Below are positions 5,407 through 10,339 of a stretch of 10,339 nt of DNA, piece after piece. Source of the stretch: an uncultured Ruminococcus sp. (GTDB taxonomy: Bacteria > Bacillota > Clostridia > Oscillospirales > Ruminococcaceae). The stretch spans positions 1-10,339 of the forward strand of contig CALDFS010000354.1 in NCBI GenBank assembly GCA_937942105.1, read 5' to 3'. Every line of letters starts with the position of its first letter. The stretch's first letter is position 1. The notes beneath the pieces are model-generated. The model was not told the origin of the DNA. It searched no databases and saw only the letters and a program-made list of their open reading frames with translations. The position numbers and the translations under genes are program-made.

Positions 5407-5520
5407 ACTATTTCCTGCCTTTCCTCAAAAAAGCTGCCCCGCCCGGGGATTATCCGGGCTGATGTTTATGGGGAAGGTCCGGCGGCTGCTTAAAACAGCT
5501 GCCGAACTCAGGCTCACCGA
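5407..5520 (-). promoter_or_regulatory. Structured secY-adk spacer, possible attenuator
   Basis: On the minus strand there is a hairpin CGGC-A-GCT/AGC-A-GCCG (5504-5483), then a GC stem GCCCGG/CCGGGC with a 7-nt loop (5459-5441), then GGGGCAGC followed by six T (5432-5427). The heptamer GGCAGCT occurs twice (5503-5497 and 5438-5432), and the single AGCAGCC arm (5490-5484) could pair with either copy. Pairing with the second copy would put a helix directly beside the U-tract. This is suggestive of attenuation that lowers adk-distal transcription, but the stems are short and the loop of the second form is long, so confidence is low. Confidence 0.35.
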
Positions 5521-6819
5521 TTACTCTAAGAATCCCTTGTGATGACGCATCATCATCTGAGATTCAAGCTGACGTACAGTCTCTAAAGCGACGCTTACAA
5601 CGATAAGTATTGAAGTACCGCCCAAAGCCAGGTTTCCAACGCCGGTTATCTGAGCAAAGATGATCGGGAATATAGCCACAACGCCCAGGAACAGAGCGCC
5701 GACAAGAATCAGCTTGGAAAGGATTCTTGTAATATAATCAGCAGTGGGCTGTCCGGGTCTGATACCGGGAATACCGCCGTTGTTCTGACGAAGATTATTG
5801 GCTATCTCAACAGGATTATACTGAATGGAAACATAGAAGTAACTGAACAGGATTATAAGGATGAAGTAAATCGTCGCATACACAGGATGAGTGTAGCTGA
5901 ACACCCTGAACAGTCCCGCCCAGAAGGGCTTCTGCTGAGTTTCCTGACTCATAAACATCTGAATGGTCTGAGGTATGGACAGGAAGGACATTGCAAAGAT
6001 TATTGGAAGTACGCCCGCCATAGCTATCTTTATAGGCAGATAGGAGGACTGACCGCCATACATCTTTCTTCCTACAACACGCTTAGCGTACTGAATCGGA
6101 AGTCTTCTTTCGGCATTGTCCATGAAAATGATGAATGCAATCATCAGAACGAAGATGACTATGATTATCGGAATAAGAGCAATTCTTAAGGGTTCGCCTG
6201 TTTCGGCAAGAACCTTGAAGGTTGCACCGAACGAGGTGGGGATTTCAGCAATGATACCTGCAAACAGGAGCATTGAAATACCGTTGCCGATTCCGTTCTT
6301 ATCGATAAGCGAGCCGAGCCAGATAACCAGCATACCGCCTGCTGTGAAGCAGCTTACAATTACTACTGCCGCCAGAACCATTGAAAGCCCTGTGGTGTAG
6401 GAAAGCGCGCCCTGATTTCTCAAGGTCAGGTAGTATGCGATCGACTGGAACAGCGCGATGCCGAGCGTTGTCCACTTGGTGATTTTATTAAGAGTTGCTC
6501 TTCCTGCTTCGCCTTCCTTTGCAAGTCTTTCCAAAGCAGGAATTGCAAAGGTCAGAAGCTGAATGATAATCTGTGCGTTGATATAGGGTGAGATTGAAAG
6601 GCACAAAAGCGTTGCTCTTCCAAAGGTGCCGCCCGAAAGGGTGTTCAGATAAGCGAAAATGTTGTTGCTTCCGCTTATCATTTCAGATATTACTGATGAA
6701 TCCAGGAACGGAACGGGAACATAACCGCCCAGTCTGTAGATTACGATGATAATCAAGGTGTAAAACAGCTTCTTGCGGATTTCAGGTACCTTCCAGGCAT
6801 TTCGCAATGTTTCAAACAC
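5521..6819 (-). CDS. secY: Protein translocase subunit SecY
   Basis: A 432-residue polytopic membrane protein with about ten hydrophobic segments, the channel-forming core of the SecYEG translocon. Key regions are the first membrane helix (about 18-37), the plug region (about 55-75), SISPYINAQIIIQLL (75-89), GIGNGISMLLFAGI (176-189), the cytosolic loop RVVGRKMYGGQSSYLPIK (247-264), and the C5 loop NPVEIANNLRQNNGGIPGIRPG (335-356), in which R354 matches the SecA-contacting arginine of E. coli SecY (R357). The start is GTG at 6819, with AGAGGTGAT inside the end of rplO and seven bases of spacing; one nucleotide separates it from the rplO stop, so it is probably translationally coupled. The next gene follows after a 114-nt spacer. 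No second translocon gene is present. Confidence 0.98.
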   Translation of the reverse strand: MFETLRNAWKVPEIRKKLFYTLIIIVIYRLGGYVPVPFLDSSVISEMISGSNNIFAYLNTLSGGTFGRATLLCLSISPYINAQIIIQLLTFAIPALERLAKEGEAGRATLNKITKWTTLGIALFQSIAYYLTLRNQGALSYTTGLSMVLAAVVIVSCFTAGGMLVIWLGSLIDKNGIGNGISMLLFAGIIAEIPTSFGATFKVLAETGEPLRIALIPIIIVIFVLMIAFIIFMDNAERRLPIQYAKRVVGRKMYGGQSSYLPIKIAMAGVLPIIFAMSFLSIPQTIQMFMSQETQQKPFWAGLFRVFSYTHPVYATIYFILIILFSYFYVSIQYNPVEIANNLRQNNGGIPGIRPGQPTADYITRILSKLILVGALFLGVVAIFPIIFAQITGVGNLALGGTSILIVVSVALETVRQLESQMMMRHHKGFLE

Positions 6820-6820
6820 T

Positions 6821-7261
6821 TTATATCACCTCTGCCTCTCCGCCGGCTTTCTCAATCTTTTCCTTAGCGGAAGCAGAGTAAGCAGCTGCCTTAACGGTAA
6901 GCTTCTTTGTAAGCTCTCCGTTGCCCAAAACCTTGATACCGTTGCCGCAGTCCTTAACAACTCCGGCAGCTACCAAAAGCTCACCGTCGACTACAGTACC
7001 GTCAACGAATTTTTCAAGGTCGGAAACGTTGATTGCCGTATACTTAGCTGCAAAAATATTGTTGAAGCCTCTCTTAGGGATTCTTCTTGCAAGTCTGGTC
7101 TGACCGCCTTCAAAGCCGGGTCTTACACCGCCGCCCGAACGCGCGTTCTGACCTTTATGTCCTTTTCCCGCCGTCTTGCCCCATCCGGAGCCGTGTCCTC
7201 TGCCGATTCTTTTGGAATCCTTAGTAGAGCCAACGGCAGGAGCCAATTCGTGCAATTTCAT
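6821..7261 (-). CDS. rplO: 50S ribosomal protein L15
   Basis: A 146-residue L15 of normal length. The glycine/arginine-rich N-terminal extension that threads into 23S rRNA is clear (KRIGRGHGSGWGKTAGKGHK, about 18-37, then SGGGVRPGFEGGQ), followed by RRIPKRGF and the globular C-terminal part. L15 is a late-assembly 50S protein close to L18 and L5. The ATG at 7261 follows AAGGAGGTG. It lies 19 nt after rpmD, and its TAA stop is one base from the secY GTG; the secY Shine-Dalgarno lies within its last codons. Confidence 0.98.
   Translation of the reverse strand: MKLHELAPAVGSTKDSKRIGRGHGSGWGKTAGKGHKGQNARSGGGVRPGFEGGQTRLARRIPKRGFNNIFAAKYTAINVSDLEKFVDGTVVDGELLVAAGVVKDCGNGIKVLGNGELTKKLTVKAAAYSASAKEKIEKAGGEAEVI
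6827..6832 (-). promoter_or_regulatory. Shine-Dalgarno for the GTG start of secY, within rplO
   Basis: GAGGTG on the minus strand, seven bases before the GTG at 6819 and embedded in the last rplO codons (E-V-I-stop). It supports the GTG as the start and indicates coupled translation of L15 and SecY. Confidence 0.8.
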
Positions 7262-7280
7262 TAATTCGCACCTCCTTGTT

Positions 7281-7460
7281 TTATGCTTCGGTAACTTTGA
7301 TCAGGTGTACGATCTTATTAATCTTACCTTTTGTCTGTGCGTTATCGGGCTGAACCGTAACGTCACCGATTTTGCGAAGACCTAAGGCGTTAGCTGTAGC
7401 AATCTGATCCTTGAGTCTGCCGTTAAGGCTCTTTACGAGCTCAATTTTTACGGATGCCAT
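7281..7460 (-). CDS. rpmD: 50S ribosomal protein L30
   Basis: Read directly on the minus strand: ATG at 7460, TAA at 7283-7281, 59 residues, the usual length of short bacterial L30. The protein begins MASVKIELVKSLNGRLKDQ, has LGLRKIGDVTVQPDNAQTKG in the middle (about 26-45) and ends with HLIKVTEA. The R/K-x2-D-x-V and D-x-x-x-x-x-G-x-I-x-x-V-x-H pattern is characteristic. L30 binds 23S rRNA on the 50S subunit. A strong AAGGAGGG beginning within the rpsE stop codon precedes it with a 13-nt gap. It lies in its invariant place between rpsE and rplO; many bacteria have lost it, but here it appears intact. Confidence 0.97.
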   Translation of the reverse strand: MASVKIELVKSLNGRLKDQIATANALGLRKIGDVTVQPDNAQTKGKINKIVHLIKVTEA

Positions 7461-7473
7461 AACTTAACCCTCC

Positions 7474-7971
7474 TTAGAATATTTCCTCAACAGTCTTGCC
7501 TCTCTTTGCTGCTACCTGTTCAGCAGACTTGAGTGAAGCCAAACCGTTGAATGTTGCTCTTACGACGTTGCAGGGATTGTTGGATCTAAGCGACTTTGTT
7601 CTTATATCCTTGATTCCGGCAGCCTCGATTACGGAACGAACAGGACCGCCTGCGATAACTCCGGTACCGGCAGCAGCAGGTCTCATCAAAACTCTGCCTG
7701 CGCCGTATGCACCGACGATTTCGTGGGGGATGGTTGTTCCTCTAAGTGAAACTTTGATAAGGTTTTTCTTAGCGTCTGCGATACCTTTTCTTATCGCGTC
7801 GGTAACTTCGCCCGACTTTCCGATACCGAAGCCTACTGTGCCGTTTCCGTCTCCGACAACTATAAGTGCCGAGAACTTCATTATACGGCCGCCCTTAACA
7901 GTCTTAGATACGCGGTTAATTGCTACAACCTTTTCGGTAAGTTCCATTGATGAAGCATCTATTAAAGCCAA
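7474..7971 (-). CDS. rpsE: 30S ribosomal protein S5
   Basis: A 165-residue S5 of usual Firmicute length. The N-terminal double-stranded-RNA-binding-like domain contains LTEKVVAINRVSKTVKGGRI (about 11-30) and GDGNGTVGFGIGKSGEV (about 41-57); the C-terminal domain has YGAGRVLMRPAAAGTGVIAG and RSNNPCNVVRATFNGL. S5 shapes the mRNA entry site and decoding fidelity. The start is TTG at 7971: AAGGAGGT lies seven bases upstream, and the residues after it (ALIDASSMELTEKVV) align in length with the family N-terminus. The first in-frame ATG is eight codons further on and lacks such a site. It starts 15 nt after rplR. Confidence 0.97.
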   Translation of the reverse strand: MALIDASSMELTEKVVAINRVSKTVKGGRIMKFSALIVVGDGNGTVGFGIGKSGEVTDAIRKGIADAKKNLIKVSLRGTTIPHEIVGAYGAGRVLMRPAAAGTGVIAGGPVRSVIEAAGIKDIRTKSLRSNNPCNVVRATFNGLASLKSAEQVAAKRGKTVEEIF

Positions 7972-7978
7972 AACAATT

Positions 7979-7986
7979 ACCTCCTT
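7979..7986 (-). promoter_or_regulatory. Shine-Dalgarno fixing the TTG start of rpsE
   Basis: AAGGAGGT on the minus strand, directly after the rplR stop and seven bases before TTG (7971-7969). The near-perfect anti-16S match and spacing make the TTG start convincing. Confidence 0.85.
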
Positions 7987-8346
7987 TTAGAACTTAAGTC
8001 CGCCTTCGCGGGCGCCTTCTGCCAAAGCCTGAACACGTCCGTGATAAACATAACCGCCTCTGTCGAATACGACTTCTTCGATTCCCTTTTCCTTGCAGGC
8101 GCTTGCCAGCATCTCGCCGACCTTCTTAGCACCTTCAACGTTGCCGCCGTTGCCTTCAAAGCCCTTTTCCATGCTTGAAGCGGCGCAGAGAGTGGTACCG
8201 GTGACATCATCTATAACCTGAGCATAGATGTGCTTAGCGGAGCGGAATACATTAAGACGCGGGCAAGCGGCAGTTCCGGAAACCTTTGCTCTGACTCTTG
8301 CGTGTCTGTGGGCTCTTGCCTTTGCTCTGTCAACTAATTTAACCAT
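7987..8346 (-). CDS. rplR: 50S ribosomal protein L18
   Basis: A 119-residue L18 of standard length. It has the basic N-terminal tail (VDRAKARAHRHARVRAK), then PRLNVFRSAKHIYAQVIDD (about 29-47), the central GAKKVGEMLA and the conserved VVFDRGGYVYHGRVQALAEGAREGGL end. L18 binds 5S rRNA together with L5 and joins the central protuberance. The ATG at 8346 follows AAGGAGAG; 19 nt separate it from rplF and 15 nt from rpsE. Confidence 0.98.
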   Translation of the reverse strand: MVKLVDRAKARAHRHARVRAKVSGTAACPRLNVFRSAKHIYAQVIDDVTGTTLCAASSMEKGFEGNGGNVEGAKKVGEMLASACKEKGIEEVVFDRGGYVYHGRVQALAEGAREGGLKF

Positions 8347-8365
8347 AGCTTGTTACTCTCCTTAT

Positions 8366-8917
8366 TTACTTCTTTGCGCCTTTACCGGCCTTACCTTCCT
8401 TGCGGATGATAACCTCGCCGTCATAGCGGATACCCTTGCCCTTATAAGGCTCAGGAGGACGCTTTGCGCGTACTTCGCAGGCAAACTGACCTACCTTCTG
8501 CTTGTCTATACCGCTTACTATTATCTGGTTGGGCTGAGGAACCTCAAGCTTGATATCCTCGTTCTCAGATACTATTACCTGATGCGAGAAGCCAAGGTTC
8601 AGAACAACGTTTTTGCCCTGCTTTGCAGCTCTGTAACCAACGCCTTCGATAATAAGCGTTTTGGAAAATCCGTGCATAACACCCTCAACCATGTTGTTAA
8701 CGAGTGTTCTTGTAAGTCCGTGAAGGGCCTTGGATTCCTGCTCGTCGTTCGGGCGGGAAACGTGAACAACGCCGTCCTGAACGTCAACAGTAAGACCGTC
8801 ATGGAACTTTTGAGTAAGAGTTCCCTTGGGACCCTTAACCGTTACGACGTTTCCGTCCGCAACGGTAACAGTAACTCCGGCAGGAACGCTAATGGGTTTC
8901 AAACCTATTCTTGACAT
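8366..8917 (-). CDS. rplF: 50S ribosomal protein L6
   Basis: A 183-residue L6, close to the usual 177-180, formed of two duplicated L6 domains (about 11-82 and 90-165). MSRIGLKPISVPAGVTV at the start, LTRTLVNNMVEGVMHGFSK (about 68-86), GVGYRAAKQGKNVVLNLGFSH, and RPPEPYKGKGIRY near the end are hallmark segments. L6 lies next to the sarcin-ricin loop and the factor-binding site. The tail is lysine-rich. The ATG at 8917 is preceded by AAGGAGGC; 15 nt separate it from rpsH. Confidence 0.98.
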   Translation of the reverse strand: MSRIGLKPISVPAGVTVTVADGNVVTVKGPKGTLTQKFHDGLTVDVQDGVVHVSRPNDEQESKALHGLTRTLVNNMVEGVMHGFSKTLIIEGVGYRAAKQGKNVVLNLGFSHQVIVSENEDIKLEVPQPNQIIVSGIDKQKVGQFACEVRAKRPPEPYKGKGIRYDGEVIIRKEGKAGKGAKK

Positions 8918-8932
8918 CTCAAATTAGCCTCC

Positions 8933-9331
8933 TTACCAGACGAATGCGAGAATTTCACCGCCGACGCCAAGCTCTCTGGCCTTCTTGTCGGTAACGATTC
9001 CCTTTGAAGTGGAAACGATCGCAACGCCTAAGCCCTTCATAACCTTGGGCATATCCTCACAGCTGGAATAGATTCTAAGACCTGGCTTAGAAACTCTTCT
9101 TATGCCGGAGATGACCGGTGTTCTGTTCTCGTCATATTTAAGTGTGATTCTTATAATACCCTGCTTACCGTCCTCAACGATCTGATAGGACTTGATGTAA
9201 CCCTCATTAAGAAGGATTTCAACAATCGCCTTTTTCACGTTGGAAGCAGGAATGTCTACTGTAGCATGCTTTGCTGAGCTTGCATTGCGAATTCTTGTCA
9301 ACAAATCAGCTATCGTATCAGTAATCTGCAT
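8933..9331 (-). CDS. rpsH: 30S ribosomal protein S8
   Basis: A 132-residue S8, the standard length. It begins MQITDTIADLLTRIRNAS and shows HATVDIPASNVKKAIVEILLNEG (about 22-44), RRVSKPGLRIY and the C-terminal GVAIVSTSKGIVTDKKARELGVGGEIL. S8 binds helix 21 of 16S rRNA and in E. coli represses the spc operon by binding mRNA near rplE; nothing in the short spacers here clearly shows such a target. ATG at 9331 follows AAAGGAGG; the gap after rpsN is 26 nt. Confidence 0.98.
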   Translation of the reverse strand: MQITDTIADLLTRIRNASSAKHATVDIPASNVKKAIVEILLNEGYIKSYQIVEDGKQGIIRITLKYDENRTPVISGIRRVSKPGLRIYSSCEDMPKVMKGLGVAIVSTSKGIVTDKKARELGVGGEILAFVW

Positions 9332-9357
9332 ACCGTTTTGCCTCCTTTGCTGAAATT

Positions 9358-9543
9358 TTACCAGCTTGCCTTCTTAACACCCGGAATCTGACCGTCATGA
9401 GCCAATTTTCTGAAGCAGATACGGCAAACGCCGAACTTTCTCAGATAGGCATGAGGTCTTCCGCATATCTTGCATCTGTTGTAAGCACGAGTTGAGTACT
9501 TTGGCTGCGCCTGCTGTTTTAATATCATCGACTTTTTAGCCAT
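9358..9543 (-). CDS. rpsN: 30S ribosomal protein S14, short zinc type
   Basis: A 61-residue S14 of the short zinc-binding type (also called rpsZ), as opposed to the roughly 89-residue zinc-free form. The four ligands are visible in C24-K-I-C27-G-R-P-H and C40-R-I-C43, i.e. C-x2-C-x12-C-x2-C. The start MAKKSMILKQQAQPKYSTRAYN and the end GQIPGVKKASW are family-typical. S14 sits in the 30S head near S3 and S10. The ATG at 9543 is preceded by AAGAGGAGG; the gene is 16 nt after rplE. Confidence 0.98.
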   Translation of the reverse strand: MAKKSMILKQQAQPKYSTRAYNRCKICGRPHAYLRKFGVCRICFRKLAHDGQIPGVKKASW

Positions 9544-9559
9544 TTATCGTATCCTCCTC

Positions 9560-10099
9560 TTACTTTGCGAACGGAGCGCCGAGCAAGCTTAAAAGCTCCT
9601 TGGCCTCTTCGTCGGTCTTTGCGGTTGTGATGAAGTTAACATCCATACCGCGAACCTTATCTACCTTGTCGAACTCGATTTCAGGGAATATAAGCTGTTC
9701 CTTGATGCCGGTCGAATAGTTGCCTCTGCCGTCGAACGAGTTGCCGTTGATACCCTTGAAGTCACGTACACGGGGGAACGCAACGTTGAAGAGCCTGTCA
9801 ATGAACTCATACATCTTGTCGCCTCTTAAGGTAACCTTAACGCCGATGGGCATGCCCTCTCTGAGCTTAAAGTTAGCGACAGACTTCTTGGCTTTGCAAA
9901 CGATAGGCTTCTGACCTGTGATAGCTGCAAGGTCGCCCATAACAGCGTCGATAACCTTGGAGTTCTCCTTAGCTTCGCCGCACGCAACGTTTATAACAAC
10001 CTTGTCGAGCTTGGGGATCTGCATAACGTTCTTATAGCCGAACTTCTTCATAAGTGCAGGAGCTATTTCGCTGACATATATATCCTTTAATCTAGCCAT
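9560..10099 (-). CDS. rplE: 50S ribosomal protein L5
   Basis: A 179-residue L5 of standard length. It begins MARLKDIYVSEIAPALMKKFGYKN and contains PKLDKVVINVACGEA (about 30-44), ITGQKPIVCKAKKSVANFKLREG, and near the end QLIFPEIEFDKVDKVRGMDVNFITTAKTDEEAKELL. L5 binds 5S rRNA, contacts P-site tRNA and bridges to S13. An in-frame ATG nine codons upstream would overlap rplX and lacks support, while GGAGGAG just ahead of 10099, sharing bases with the rplX stop codon, fixes this start. Confidence 0.98.
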   Translation of the reverse strand: MARLKDIYVSEIAPALMKKFGYKNVMQIPKLDKVVINVACGEAKENSKVIDAVMGDLAAITGQKPIVCKAKKSVANFKLREGMPIGVKVTLRGDKMYEFIDRLFNVAFPRVRDFKGINGNSFDGRGNYSTGIKEQLIFPEIEFDKVDKVRGMDVNFITTAKTDEEAKELLSLLGAPFAK

Positions 10100-10109
10100 A
10101 CTTCTCCTC

Positions 10110-10339
10110 CTACTTAATCTCAGCACCGCAGTGCTTGCAAACTCTTACCTTGTTTCCGTCACCGTCGAGCTTAACGCCGGTTCTTACGCCCTTATCGCAC
10201 TTGGGGCAAACTAAAGCTACCTTGCAGGAATACATAGCGGCCTCAGCCTTAACGATTCCGCCGGCTTCGCCCTGTCTGCGGGGCTTGATCGACTTGGTTG
10301 CAATATTGCAGCCCTCAACAATGACCTTTCCTTCCTTAG
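10110..10339 (-). CDS. rplX: 50S ribosomal protein L24, N-terminus outside the window
   Basis: The frame enters from the right edge and ends at TAG 10112-10110, giving 75 visible residues of a protein usually about 100-105 long, so the N-terminal KOW core is mostly missing. Visible segments are GKVIVEGCNIATKSIKPRQ, GGIVKAEAAMYSCKVALVCP and the zinc-ribbon-like pair C-P-K-C ... C-K-H-C, with a final GAEIK. L24 is one of the first proteins in 50S assembly and lies by the tunnel exit. The CxxC pair is common in Gram-positive L24. It is followed by rplE with a Shine-Dalgarno overlapping its stop. Confidence 0.96.
   Translation of the reverse strand, partial: KEGKVIVEGCNIATKSIKPRRQGEAGGIVKAEAAMYSCKVALVCPKCDKGVRTGVKLDGDGNKVRVCKHCGAEIK

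Noticed and set aside
8228..8914. Long plus-strand open frame (228 codons) antisense to rplF and rplR
   Set aside because: It lies wholly opposite two well-recognised ribosomal genes, has no recognisable domain, and is explained by codon bias of the real genes.
10100..10126. Nine-codon longer rplE start at 10126
   Set aside because: It would overlap rplX, has no ribosome binding site, and adds residues absent from the L5 family start MARLK.
1..10339. Mobile elements, CRISPR arrays, tRNAs, toxin-antitoxin or defence genes
   Set aside because: No transposase, direct-repeat array, tRNA-like cloverleaf or unfamiliar multi-gene set could be found; all gene space is accounted for by core translation genes.

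Overview
The window is almost entirely one minus-strand ribosomal-protein gene cluster: the distal part of the S10/spc/alpha supercluster of a Gram-positive bacterium. Read in the direction of transcription (from position 10339 down to 261) the order is rplX(partial)-rplE-rpsN-rpsH-rplF-rplR-rpsE-rpmD-rplO-secY-adk-map-[KOW-domain gene]-infA-rpmJ-rpsM-rpsK-rpsD-rpoA-rplQ, followed by a clear intrinsic terminator at 210-241. Two genes (rpmD for L30 and rpmJ for L36) are short and were found by reading the minus strand directly.

The organism is most likely a Clostridia-class Firmicute, perhaps an Oscillospirales/Ruminococcaceae-type gut bacterium. The reasons are the zinc-ribbon S14, adk-map-infA-rpmJ inside the spc/alpha cluster, a small KOW-domain gene between map and infA, the Clostridia-type cysteine-poor S4 N-terminus with rpsD between rpsK and rpoA, strong AAGGAGG ribosome binding sites, and use of TTG and GTG starts. 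The lower-rank placement is an inference from general family knowledge, not from a search.

Layout: 1-129 holds the last 42 codons of a plus-strand gene whose tail resembles a peptidoglycan-binding domain. 130-260 is a convergent intergenic region with a GC-rich palindrome (155-173) and the operon terminator. 261-3425 carries the alpha part (L17, RpoA, S4, S11, S13, L36). 3487-5406 carries translation and housekeeping genes (IF-1, KOW protein, methionine aminopeptidase, adenylate kinase). 5521-6819 is the SecY translocon. 6821-10339 is the spc ribosomal block (L15, L30, S5, L18, L6, S8, S14, L5, L24). Together the genes supply ribosome parts, the initiation factor, N-terminal methionine removal, nucleotide balance, membrane insertion and the RNA polymerase alpha subunit.

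Most genes are separated by 1-35 nt with a strong Shine-Dalgarno. Three spacers stand out: 134 nt before rpsD, 171 nt between rpsD and rpoA, and 114 nt between secY and adk. All three contain inverted repeats and are the best candidates for RNA-level regulation or internal promoters. I see no mobile element, CRISPR array, tRNA or novel multi-gene system; the region is core genome, and the most interesting unexplained parts are these structured spacers and the small KOW protein.
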